NCBI RefSeq assembly: GCF_019320115.1 | Contig: NC_089584.1 | Coordinates: forward strand, 73,811,533-73,875,532 | From: Miscanthus floridulus | Lineage: Eukaryota; Streptophyta; Magnoliopsida; Poales; Poaceae | Length of the DNA: 64,000 bases | Direction of reading: 5' to 3' | Shown here: piece after piece, positions 10,325 to 21,193 of the stretch | Numbering within the stretch: position 1 is the first letter of the stretch | How the letters are laid out: every line of letters begins with the position of its first letter | Program-made: the position numbers and the translations under genes | The notes under the pieces: generated by a model | The model's database searches: none | What the model was told of the DNA's origin: nothing | What the model saw: the letters and a program-made list of their open reading frames with translations, nothing else

Positions 10325-11897
10325 TAAAAGGATCAAGATGCCCAAGAGGGGGGTTGAATTGGGCTAATTCGAAATTCTCTTGCAATAATCAAATCCTACG
10401 GATAGCCCAATTAACCCCTTGTGCCTAGAAAAGTGTTTCTATTAAACTAATGCACAACGAACTCGCAACCTATGTTCCAAACTTACTCTAGCAAGCAATT
10501 CTATGGATGTAAAACAAGTATTGAATTGCTCAAAGTAAATACTCAAGGTAAGTGCTCAAAGTAAATAGAGAGAGAAAGGAACGCGGCGATGTTTTGCCGA
10601 GGTATCGGAGAGTCGCCACTCCCCACTAGTCCTCGTTGGAGCACCCACGCAAGGGTGTAGCTCCCCCTTGATCCGCGCAAGGATCAAGTGCTCTCTACGG
10701 GTTGATTCTTTGACACTCCGTCGCAGCGAATCACCCAAAGCCGCTCACAACTTGAGTTGGGTCACCCACAAGCTCCGCCGGGTGAACACCAAACTCCCAA
10801 TCACCACCAAGCCGTCTAGGTGATGGCGATCACCAAGAGTAACAAGCACGAACTCTCACTTGACCACGCGAAGCCTAATGAGAAGATGGATGCACACTTT
10901 GCTACTCTTGATTTGCTAGTGAGGCTACTCTCTTGGATTCTCAAATCACAAACACCTCACTAGGACCTTGCTCTTCTTGGCACTCACAAACGTGTTTCTC
11001 AGCTGTTGGAATGAGCAAAAGTTGCTCCACTCACGAGTGGAGCTTCTATTTATAAGGCAGCCTGAAAAATGAACCGTTATGAGCTTCTGCGGGATGACCG
11101 GACGCTCCGATCGTTTTGACCGGACGCTCCGGTCAGTTCAACCCGCGAACAGTTTTCAAGTGATGACCGGACGCTGTCAGGGTCCGGTCAGTACTGACCG
11201 GACGCGTCCGGTCGCTCTTGGATGCTTACTGTAAACGACCGAACGCTGGATACTCAGGATCCGGTCACCACTGACCGGACGCGTCCGGTCACTCTTTCCC
11301 AAGTCTGGACCCTTACTGGAGTCGATCGGACGCTAGTCCTCAGCGTTTGGTCACACGACCTTCCAGCGTCCGGTCACACCAGACTTGTTCTTCACGGTCA
11401 AATGAACTGATCGGACCCTGCGGCCAGCGTCCGGTCGCACCGGAGCCAGCGTCCGGTCAGTGTTTGACCCTCCATTCACTTCCAACTTTCGAACATATGT
11501 GAATGAAGTTTGCTCCAAAGGATCTTAGGCATTCATAGGAGCTACCTAGAGCTAGTTTTAACAAGTGTGCACCACACCTAACTCACTAGACTCAACTAGG
11601 TCAAGCTACCCGTTCATACCCCCCTTAATAGTACGGCCAAAGGAAAAACAAAGTCCTAAACTACTCTAAGTGTCTCTCCAACTCCAATCGACACTTAGAA
11701 CTAGTTATCCTTAACCTTGTCGTCCATCCTTTAAAAACCGAAACGATTTCCATCGTAGGGGCATGACAACCTCGATTGCCCAATCGATCTCCATTACCAT
11801 GACCTAACTTAATTGCCTCTGCAAAACACACGTTAGTCATAGTAATCTTGTATTGACATTAATCACCGAAATTCAACTAGGGGCCTAGATGCTTTCA
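10325..11897 (-). repeat. 3' LTR of the Sirevirus
   Basis: It matches 26884-28458 over its whole length. It contains a TATA box (TATAAATAG on the minus strand, 11046-11054) and an upstream cluster of CCGGAC/GTCCGG palindromes at about 11095-11460, including perfect 18-base palindromes at 11196-11213 and 11273-11290. Confidence 0.9.
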
Positions 11898-12377
11898 ATC
11901 TCCCCCTTTTTGGTGATTGATGACAATACCACCTTGAGTATGTTATGGAGTGAGGTTTTTAGATGGGCTTGATTCATATAAGCTTTTGTCAATAAGAACA
12001 CAAGAGTTAGGCAAACTTATATGATCCAAGCCATCACAATGTACTCAAAGGATATGAATAACGCATGAGTACAAGTAACAAAGCTCATTTGCTTTGAAGT
12101 GTAAACGCGGAAGCAAAAGCAAATGAGCATTACACAAGTGATATGACATATAGATAATGCAAAGTAGAAATCACACATGTCAAATATCACAATCACGTAG
12201 ATAGCACTATCACATATATAATAGTATGCATAAAAGTAAACTCACGAATGCATAAGAGATAGTGTATCACACACACAAATAAAACTCCAAATGTATATAA
12301 TAAGCTAATACTAGATAACTAGCTCCCCCTGAAACTTGCTCCCCCTAAGTCTACATACTCAAACCCTCTCCCCCTTT
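11898..12377 (-). other. multiple polypurine tracts
   Basis: On the minus strand AAAAAGGGGGAGAT (11911-11898) abuts the 3' LTR and should prime plus-strand DNA. Further AGGGGGAG tracts occur at about 12322-12330, 12339-12347 and 12367-12376. Repeated polypurine tracts before the 3' LTR are described for Sireviruses. Confidence 0.75.
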
Positions 12378-13243
12378 GGCGTCAAACACCAAAACCTAAG
12401 GGTCGGTCGGTGGGGCTACAGCGGACGAGTCAGGCGCTGAAGTACGTGGAGCAAGATGGAACTGGGCGCCATCATCATCTGACCCTAAGCTCTGAACTGA
12501 CTGACCCTCTGAAGCAGGAAGTGTCGCTGAAGCGGTCTAGGTCTGAGCTGGGGCTGGTGTTGCCTATGAAGCTGCAAGTATGTCTGTCATAGGATCTGAT
12601 GAGGCGACAGACGAGGGGAGCCTCTGAGTAGTCATGATAGCTGGAGCTGCTGTAGACGGACCGGCAGTATGCATGTGAGGCAGAGTAGGCATGCCGGTCA
12701 ACTCGCTGAATGATGCTCCAAGACTCCTGGAGACTGACGTCTTAGGCATGAATAGCGAGGGAGACTGCTTTGGTGAGAAACCCGTGTGATAAGGAGTAAA
12801 CTGCGGGGCTACACCAGGTGAGGCTAACCACTGGGACACCTATACAGGAGGTGAAGTAAACTGAGCTAGAGGCTGTCCCTGACTCTAGAGCCCGATGGGT
12901 TGTACTGCTGGAGTCGTCGAAGTGGTAGGAGGCTGTGCAAGCTGGGGCGAAGTCTATGGCAGTGGGATCCCAATGGCTGTCACCACATGCTGCATGAATC
13001 CCATGAGCTGCTGCTGCATAAGTAACTGCTGGTGCTTAAGGAGCTGCTGCTGCCACTGATACTCATCCTGACGAGCCTGAAACTGTGCGAAGTTGGCAGC
13101 TGTCTCCTGTGCCTATCGTGTCTGATCCTGCTGCATCTGCTCAAGAATAGCAATGAGAGCGGGGTCTGTCTGCGGATCAGGTGGAGCAGAACTAGAGCTA
13201 CCGGCCTCTGCATCATGTCTGCGTGGAGGCATCTGAGGTATAG

Positions 13244-14048
13244 TGATGAGGACATCGCCACGCTGGACACACCGACGCCATGGTCTTCCCCAAGTTGCAA
13301 TTCGTTTCTAACTCAGCTGCCACGTCGTCCTCGGATTCAGCAGACACGTCGTCACTGTTTCGGTCATAACTTCCTCATACAACATCAAAATGGGCCGCTC
13401 TTGGATGCGTTGGAAAGGGGACGACGATGCCGTCGTTTTGGATCTAGTCCCAGCTCCAGAAGGTCCGTGGATCATTATGTGTGACCACGGCAAGGTGCTG
13501 CGTCACCTATTTGGGCCAACTTGGCCATGTATCGTGTCGGGCCTTAAGCCCAAGTTGTGGGCGCCCAACCCCTGGCCGTCCCCAACCCTAGGTCGAGTCT
13601 TAGACTATAAACACAGCCGCCGCCGCTGCTACACAATTGGGTTTTGTTTAGAGTTTAGTTTTCCCTCGAGAAACTAAATCGTTCATTGTAACTGTGGTGA
13701 CAAATCCTTTTACAGTGATCCAGGGCCCCCGTTCTTGATCTCCTCCACTGTGTCGATTAGTCCTTTGGAACCGAGTTCTTGAACCCTCTATTGATATTCG
13801 CGTCATTCATATTTGCAATTTCAGATTGCGTGTTTTACCTTCTTGCTTGTGCTCTTCGATTCGCTTGCAGGAAAAGCCTTTTCTTGGCGAGGTCAATCAA
13901 GTTGTGCTTGGTTGATAACCAACGGAGCGGTGGTGTAACGGTTGCAGGGTTCGAATCGTGTCTGATTTGAAGCCGGATCGCCAACGTCGAGATCTCCACA
14001 AATCGAACTTACCGGCTACCTCTCGGAAGATCGGGCCTGTACTCATCA
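13244..14048 (+). repeat. 5' LTR of the CRM-like element
   Basis: 805 bases. TATA box TATAAACA at 13615-13622. Followed at once by the primer site TTGGTATCAGA (14050-14060). Confidence 0.9.
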
Positions 14049-15343
14049 ATTGGTATCAGATATTTCAGGTTTACCGCGAGGTATAATCTCGTTTGCCTTA
14101 GATTCATATTTGTTCATTACCTAGAGTCCACAAAAAGCCCAAAAATATTTCAATTTCCGCTGTCCTATCGCCCTTTGTGCCTTTGCAATTTTGTTTCAGA
14201 TTCGTGTTGTTGAGTTTGTGTCCGTGGTCGAGTCTTGTTGCTGGTTTAGGATTGTGTTCGTGGTCGTAGTTCAATCACCCGTTGCTGTGATTTTGTTTTT
14301 CCGCCGCTATCCCATCCACCGTTCCTAAACAACAAGTCGAAGCCACCACATTACTCAACTTGCCCCGCTAGCCGCCTTGTGTAACTTCTCGCCGCCGCGC
14401 AACCCTAGATAGGTTGCCAGCCGCTCTTATTTTGCCTGCATCGCAGCCCTCCTTACATCATCAGGCGAATACCTACTGCTGTGATTGGTGTTAGAGTTTA
14501 GGGACGCTTTGCCCTAACTGCCGTCGCCGTGTTGTGTCTCCCGGAAAACATACCTTGAGATACCTTCAGTAAAACAGGCATAACTTTTCGCTCGTTTATC
14601 AGAAAAATCTGAAATTTTTTGTGCAGCTTCTTGACACTATTTGGACCCGACCCAAACTCGGCTTTGCCCTGTTTGGTTTCATCAGAATTGCCAAAAAAAT
14701 TCGGGAAAATATAGAAAAAAAAATTGTCAAAGTTTTTGCACGCTTTTCAGAGAACGTGCTGAATTTCTGTAGACCACATCCCACCTCAGTTGTAGGTGCC
14801 AATTTTTGTGGTTGCATCTTTTGTGATCCTTGTTCAGAGAAAAGTATAAAAAAAAATAGAAAAAAAAAGTTTGTTTCCTACTAGTGCCTTTTGGAAAAAT
14901 CCGGGAAAAATTCAGGAAAAAGGAGAAATCCGGGCTATTTGCTTGTTCTATGAGTTCTTTCGATCGTCCTTTGTTTTCACCTTGTTGCGCTACGTCTCGA
15001 CACGTCTTAGCCAGCAACTGTGATTTGTACTTTGGATCCAGATTGAACAATCGCTACTCTGCACTCGTTAATTGCTAATCCTTGCTGTCATATTGTGTGC
15101 CTACCCATAGCTCCACATATTCTTCTGTCAGCACAGGTTCATCTTGCAACTGTTACCCACGTTCAACAACAGATTGCTTCGCCACTTTGGTTTTGCTCCT
15201 GTTTGGCGTTGGTAAGAATACAGGCAAGACGGTGGTAAGCCGCTTGTGATTTTGCATTCCACTTTCACCACCATCACCACCACTTGTTTCCTTTTAGTTG
15301 ATAGGGATCCTACTTTGGTGTTGTCTTTTTCTATCTTCTAACC
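14049..15343 (+). other. untranslated leader of the CRM-like element
   Basis: Begins with the primer site, then about 1.28 kb without a plausible gene. It includes A-rich stretches with repeated TCGGGAAAA / CCGGGAAAAA motifs at about 14700 and 14900. Ends at the gag ATG at 15344. It probably carries packaging signals, which is inference. Confidence 0.6.
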
Positions 15344-17557
15344 ATGGCAGGAACTCCGACGGACTTCAATGAGTGCGTGTCCAAGGGCGAGCTTGCAACG
15401 TTCATGACTGAACAACGCAATCTTATGACCGAGCTGACGCGCAACGTGAATAATCTGGTCACCCGCATTGAACAGCTTGAGCAACGCCCTCCACCTTATC
15501 GTGCGGATGATGAAGATGCTGGTGATGAAGATGCGTATGCTGACGGTGGTGCCCGTCGCCGCCTCAACTTCAATCGTCGCGGTATGGCAGGTAATAATCA
15601 TGGTAATAATGATCCTTTTGCTAAAATTAAATTTAGTCTACCACCTTTTGCTCGTAATGTTGATCCAGAGGCATATTTAGATTGGGAGCTTGCTGTTCAA
15701 TAAAAATTTGATTCTCATAATGTTCCTGCTGAGCATAGAGTTAGACTTGCTACTAGTGAGTTTACTAATTTTGCTTTGTTCTGGTGGAGTGATCTTTGCA
15801 ATGCCAATAATGCTGCTGCTGTGCCTCAAACTTGGAATGTTTTAAAGCAACGTATGAAATCTCGTTTTGTTCCTCCTTATTACCAACGTGATTTATGTTT
15901 GAAACTACAAACTTTAAAACAAGGTGATAAAGGAGTAGAAGCATACTATCAAGAATTGCTTATTGGTTTAGCACGTTGTGGTATAAATGAAGATGATGAT
16001 GATGCTAGTGCTAGATTTTTTGGTGGTTTAAACCATGATATACAGAACATACTTGATTACAAAGAATGGCGCAATTTTTCCCAATTGTATCATCTTGCTA
16101 TTAAGGCCGAACGAGAAGTACAGGGTCGCAAACAACACCAGCCTTTCAGGTCTAACAATGGGAGGAATTTTCAGCAGCGTTCCGAGCCGGAGACACCCAA
16201 GCTTCCTGTTGCACCACAGCCATCTACACCTCCATTTTCTTCCGGGGTAAGTAAATTGTCTAATGTGCAGTTTCCACAGCTGAAGAAAGGTGGCACTCCG
16301 GGTGCTTCTACTAGCTCCTCCTCGTCTAGCTCTAAAATCATTTGCCACCGATGCAAAGGCATGGGACATGTCATGAAGGAATGCCCCAGTCGTCGCGCTT
16401 TCATTGCTACCGAGGATGGATATGTAAGTGCTAGTGATGTTGAAGATGATTTAGCTCTTGCTGCTAACATTGATGCAGATCCCATCGAGGGCGATCATGA
16501 CAAGGAGGCCATCACCATTGACTCTGTGGCTGCTGCCGCGGACTACCCTAGCCTTCTTGTGCAGCGTGTGTTGAGTACACGTGTGGGTCATGAAGAAGAG
16601 ATGAAGATCCAACGCCACAATTTGTTCCACATGTATCTCATTGTGCAGGGTTGTCGTATTCTCACTATCATTGATAGCGGGAGTTGCAACAACTTGGTGA
16701 GTTCAGATTTGGTTGACAAGCTTGGCTTGACCACACGACAACATTCGTATCCATATAAACTTCAATGGTTCAATAATAGTGGTAAGACTAAGGTAACTAA
16801 ATCAGCACGCATTAGCTTTTTCACAGGCTCTTATCATGATACTGCTGATTTTGATGTTGTCCCTATGCAAGCTTGTTCCATTTTGTTAGGTCGCCCATGG
16901 GAATTTGATAATGATGCTTTACACCATGGTAGAACTAATACATACACTATCATACATAAGGACAAGAAAATTACATTGCTGCCTTTGTCTCCTACGGATA
17001 TTATTAAACATGCTAATGAGATAAAAAATAAACCTCCAACAGACATTGCTAAAAATAATGGGATTAAGTTAAAAGGAGGTGCTTTTCTTGCTACAACTCC
17101 TGCTACTGCTGAGTTATGTGATAATCCTGATGCACCATGTTATACTATGTTTTGTCAACCTTGTATGTCTGGTGCATTGCCTGCTGTCACTAACCTTTTG
17201 CAGGAGTTCGCTGATGATGGGATGGAGTCGAGGACGACTCCAATTCTACAAGGAGGGGATAATGAGGACATCGCCAAGATGGAGTCGAGGACGACTCCAA
17301 TTCGAGAAGGGGAGGATGATGAGGACATCGCCACGCTGGACACACCGACGCCATGGTCTTCCCCAAGTTGCAATTCGTTTCCAACTCAGCTGCCACGTCG
17401 TCCTCGGATTCAGCAGACACGTCGTCACTGTTTCGGTCATAACTTCCTCATACGACATCAAAACGGGACGCTCTTGGATGCGTTGGAAAGGGGACGACGA
17501 TGCCGTCGTTTTGGATCTAGTCCCAGCTCCAGAAGGTCCGTGGATCATTATGTGTGA
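15344..17557 (+). pseudogene. gag: CRM-like gag-protease polyprotein, one nonsense codon
   Basis: Starts MAGTPTDFNECVSKGEL at 15344. The capsid domain (Retrotrans_gag type) contains DPEAYLDWEL and FALFWWSDL. A zinc knuckle CHRCKGMGHVMKEC lies near 16340-16382. A retropepsin-like domain has the active-site triad IIDSGSCNN (Asp codon 16673-16675) and the later motif ILLGRPW. A single in-frame TAA at 15701-15703 (VQ-stop-KFD, most simply CAA to TAA) interrupts capsid. After the protease the frame passes straight to the acidic tail DDEDIATLD and into the 3' LTR, where pol domains would normally lie. Related to the gag at 56402. Confidence 0.85.
17222..17335 (+). repeat. 57-base tandem duplication at the polypurine/LTR border
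   Basis: Two units start at 17222 and 17279 (ATGGAGTCGAGGACGACTCC). Each ends with a purine tract and a GAGGACATCGCC sequence. In the second unit that sequence is the true start of the 3' LTR (17317); in the first it is a near copy, AATGAGGACATCGCC at about 17260. Confidence 0.85.
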
Positions 17558-18119
17558 CCACGGCAAGGTGCTGCGTCACCTATTTGGGCCAACTTGGCCA
17601 TGTATCGTGTCGGGCCTTAAGCCCAAGTTGTGGGCGCCCAACCCCTGGCCGTCCCCAACCCTAGGTCGAGTCTTAGACTATAAACACAGCCACCGCCGCT
17701 GCTACACAATTGGGTTTTGTTTAGAGTTTAGTTTTCCCTCGAGAAACTGAATCGTTCATTGTAACTGTGGTGACAAATCCTTTTACAGTGATCCAGGGCC
17801 CCCGTTCTTGATCTCCTCCACTGTGTCGATTAGTCCTTTGGAACCGAGTTCTTGAACCCTCTATTGATATTCGCGTCATTCATATTTGCAATTTCAGATT
17901 GCGTGTTTTACCTTCTTGCTTGTGCTCTTCGATTCGCTTGCAGGAAAAGCCTTCTTGGCGAGGTCAATCAAGTTGTGCTTGGTTGATAACCAACGGAGCG
18001 GTGGTGTAACGGTTGTAGGGTTCGAATCGTGTCTGATTTGAAGCCGGATCGCCAACGTCGAGATCTCCACAAATCGAACTTACCGGCTACCTCTCGGAAG
18101 ATCGGGCCTGTACTCATCA
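17317..18119 (+). repeat. 3' LTR of the CRM-like element
   Basis: 803 bases, about 99 percent identical by eye to 13244-14048. The polypurine tract GAGAAGGGGAGGA lies directly before it. The element's frame continues about 240 bases into this LTR, to 17557. Confidence 0.9.
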
Positions 18120-20527
18120 TATAGGCTGGTAGTCGTCGTCAGAGCTATCACTGTACTCGCTCACCTCCTGCTGTGCCTCTAGCTCCTCCTCCTCAGTGGC
18201 TGCAATCCCTGTGATGATCTCATCCTGCTGAGCTGCGGACTCTGGCACGTCGGGACGATGGCTAGGCTGTCTGGGTGCCTGAGGAGTGGTATGTCTGATC
18301 CTCTGTGATAGGTTGTAGGCTGGGAACTTGGTGGTGGCACCTGTATACTCATCCATCATACCAGGGGGCTTATCAAGCACTATTCTGTAGATGAGGAACG
18401 TGATCCAGTGAGCATAGGGAAGCTGCCTGCGACCCTTGAATCCCTCAGCGATAGTATCCTCCATCTCTGAAAGAAGGAGGTCCCAGATGTCAAATACTGT
18501 CCTCTGCATGATGGCATTGAGAAGCCAGAGCTATAAGCGAGTCAGGCCCTCCCTGTATCCCAACCTGGGAAGCAGTGTCCTCCTGATGATGGCCTCTAGT
18601 ACCCTCGCTGTAGGAGTCAAGTCACTGGGGTTCCTGCTCGACCCCTCACCAAAAGGCTCCTTGAAGCAATGCCGCACTAAATCTGTAGGGGGCACCTGCC
18701 CTCCATGAGGACGCCTGGGAGGCTCCTGCTGTCGATAGCAAACCTCATGCATCTTAATAGGCTACTCTTATAGCCTCAGTATCTCTCTGGCTCTGCCACT
18801 CGTCACTCTGTAGTCTTTGCCTTTGAAAGCAAAGTGAATGAATCTGTGATGAGGATCGATGTAGAGTGAGGCATAAAACCGACAGACCCAAGATGGTACA
18901 TATATGCCCGTCCGTCCAATCAAATCTGTTAGTCCTGGCAAATATGACAAGTATGGCCGAATGCTCTCTCTGGCTGCTGCCACAATAGACTCTATCTGAT
19001 AGACCCTCTGAGATCTGAACACTGCCCCACTGTTAAGATATGCATTATAGAAATCCTCCTGCAGTGGTGTGTAGAAACCCTCAGTTGCTCTCTCATCCCT
19101 CCTCGGAGGAAACCAGACCTCAAACTCAACAAACCACAGCTGCTGAACCTGCCTGGCTGTAGCGGCCCTCAAGTCGAGGTGAACCACTGGAGGCGGACCC
19201 TGAGGTCTAGGCGGAGGGCGTGAACCCCTATGCTGTGTAACTGGCCTCGGTGGAACTGTAGCACTGGTATGACTCGAGCAGCGTAGCTGAGGTGCCGGCT
19301 CGGTCTCCTGACCCTCCTGAGTCTCCTAGGCTGGCTGAGGCTCTGCTGGTGGGGGCTGCTGCTGTGCTAACGGACCCTCCTCAATGGCAACCCGTCGTCC
19401 TGCAAACATGGCAGTCCCAGCTAGACTACCGTGACGACGCTCAACCTCCTCAATCGCAGCTCTGACTGCGAGTGAAACTGGCTGATCTGCAATGACAACT
19501 CTGCTGCGGGTACCACCTCTCTTGGCACGCTTTGCGGCCTCTGCAATAGCTGCTGCTCTCGCTGTCTCTGCGTCGGGGTACTTCCGCTTCTTGGATGTTA
19601 CCTGCTTGGTTGACTTGCCCTTAGATCCGGCTGGCTGGTGAGGCGGGGGCCTCCGATCATCATCACCTGGGCCACCACCAACGTTCTTGGTGCGAGCCAT
19701 CTGAACTGACAAGATGGTGAACTGTCACTGATGAAGATCAACTATCAAACTACCGCTTTCGAGGCTTGGCCTTGATCCTTACTCGCGAGCTTGGCTCCGA
19801 GTTGACTGCCAACTGCCAGACGAAACACAACGGAACTGACTCGCTGCATGATAGAATAGATGGATATACAAATAAATACCATATGTCTAATAGATGCGAA
19901 ATCCTAATAGAGAAAGCAATGTAGATGCGAACTTGAATCGAGTGGCTTTCTACCTGACGATCAGCGATCCGAGAAGAGATAAGATGTCACGCGGGGGATC
20001 TCGAAACCGGCTAGGGTTAGGTCAAATGCCCTGAATGTAATGGTGAATTAGAGACTGCAAATCGATCTAGGTCACCATTGTATAGATCAAGATTGAAAGA
20101 AAAAAAAAATTCTTACCAATCAAGGAGATAATAGGGCTAGAGCACACAAAGTGATGACCAGCAGGCCGGCGCAAGAGGCAACGAGACTGGGCACAGCCGC
20201 TGGCGGCGCAGACAGGGGAGAGAGCGCGGTGCTTCGGCTGGGCGAGGTACGGCGGCGCGCGGCTGGCGAGGGAGCCGAGCGTGGTGGCGAGCGAGGCCGG
20301 GGCACGTAGCTCGGCTGCGGGCTTGGCGGCGTGGGCACGAGGTGGCCGGTGCAGAGCACTGGCGTGGGCAAGGCTACGGTGGTGTTGCGGCGGCAGCGGC
20401 TCAGGCTAGGGTATTTGACGACGCTGGTTAGGTCAAGGAAGAGGAACACGAAGGCGCGGTTAAATAATCCCCCAAACGCGACAGAAAAGGAAACCAAAAA
20501 GAGTCCTGAAGTCGCGCGAGATCCACT

Positions 20528-20815
20528 GACCGGACGCTCCGGTGGTAGCGACCGGACGCTACTGCTTAGCGTCCGGTCGATTCCAGAGAGGTCCAAATCC
20601 TCTGGAATCAGGACCGGACGCGTCCGGTGGTCCATGACCGGACGCAGGCAGGGTCCGGTCAGTACAACTTGGTCTTCCTTCGATCGACCGGACGCTGAAC
20701 CCTTCCTGACCGGACGCACAGACGCAGCGTCCGGTCACTCCTTCATCAGCAGTTCACCTCCTGTGAACTGACCGGACGCTGGACAGCAGCGTCCGGTGCA
20801 GCGTCTGGTGCACCT
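20528..20815 (-). promoter_or_regulatory. palindromic CCGGAC/GTCCGG cluster between pol and env-like ORF
   Basis: About a dozen CCGGACG and GTCCGGT motifs, including the palindrome ACCGGACGCGTCCGGT at 20613-20628, resemble the cluster upstream of the TATA box in this element's LTRs. On the minus strand a TATA-like TTATTTAA follows at about 20460-20470 (plus-strand TTAAATAA), then GC-rich sequence to the env-like start at 19712. It could be a second promoter for the third gene; that is inference. The remaining pol-env spacer (19713-21193) has no other clear gene. The GC-rich open stretch at 20120-20719 is probably not coding. Confidence 0.45.
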
Positions 20816-21193
20816 TTTCCAGCAGATCTACAAACTTCCTTCACGCTGCCTGTTCCCAATCAAGTCCCAACTTGAATAAGATCCAAATAAACACTAATTG
20901 GGACTAATGTGAGTGACCTCTCTCAAACCCTCATATTTTTCAAAATATTTTGCCTTAAGCTATAATTCTTTTTAAGAAAATAGGCAACAAGAGGGCAAAT
21001 GGAACAAAACGACAAAACAACACTCATGCATATGTAATACTTATAAGTAAATCTAGTTGCTTGTCAAGTTTGATCCAAGGTTAAGCTTCTTCACACGCTT
21101 TACGGTGGTTATCTTAACCATGTTAGACAAGCCCTATATGCATTGCCACAAATTAAACATGTTGTATATTACAATGCAAGGGACAACCCAAGC

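Larger units (their letters stand above)
13244..18119 (+). mobile_element. non-autonomous CRM-like gypsy element (gag-protease only)
   Basis: LTRs 13244-14048 and 17317-18119 start TGATGAGGACATCG and end CTGTACTCATCA. The flanks are the perfect target duplication TATAG (13239-13243, 18120-18124). Inside are a Met-tRNA-type primer site, a 1.3 kb leader, a gag-protease frame and a polypurine tract. Reverse transcriptase, RNase H and integrase are missing entirely. By eye the LTRs differ by about seven substitutions and one 2-base indel. The LTR start sequence and the frame running into the 3' LTR match the CRM (centromeric) chromovirus pattern, also seen in the related element at 54287. Confidence 0.9.
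12396..19712 (-). pseudogene. Sirevirus env-like third ORF, split by a nested element
   Basis: One minus-strand frame runs from the ATG at 19712 to 18120, is interrupted by the CRM-like insertion, and resumes in the same frame at 13238, ending about 12396 (roughly 812 codons). The start is basic and rich in Lys/Arg (MARTKNVGG, SKKRKYPD). A central domain contains QLWFVEFEVWFPPRRDE and GLTDLIGRTGIYVPSW. Then comes an acidic tail (EEEELEAQQ, SDSSDDDYQ) and a long Gln-rich, Pro/Thr-rich C-terminus. I see no signal peptide and no clear membrane segment, so env is positional naming only. About eleven in-frame stops are present: one TAA and ten TAG. Confidence 0.65.

Noticed and set aside
13926..13965. 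tRNA-like box pair (GGTGTAACGG ... GGTTCGAATC) in the CRM-like LTR
   Set aside because: The two boxes are only about 15 bases apart, too close for a tRNA. The segment is conserved LTR sequence, present also at about 18000 and in altered form at about 55120.
14597..15078. Open stretches in the A-rich leader of the CRM-like element
   Set aside because: Short, Lys/Phe-rich by base composition, and present in the untranslated leader. The leader of the related element at 55241 does not conserve them.
16171..16485. Open stretches opposite the CRM-like gag
   Set aside because: No domain, no promoter, and they sit entirely within a recognised gag frame.
20120..20719. Open minus-strand stretch of 199 codons, Pro/Ser/Arg-rich
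   Set aside because: It overlaps the GC-rich palindrome cluster, has low complexity and no recognisable domain. Probably spacer or leader sequence.
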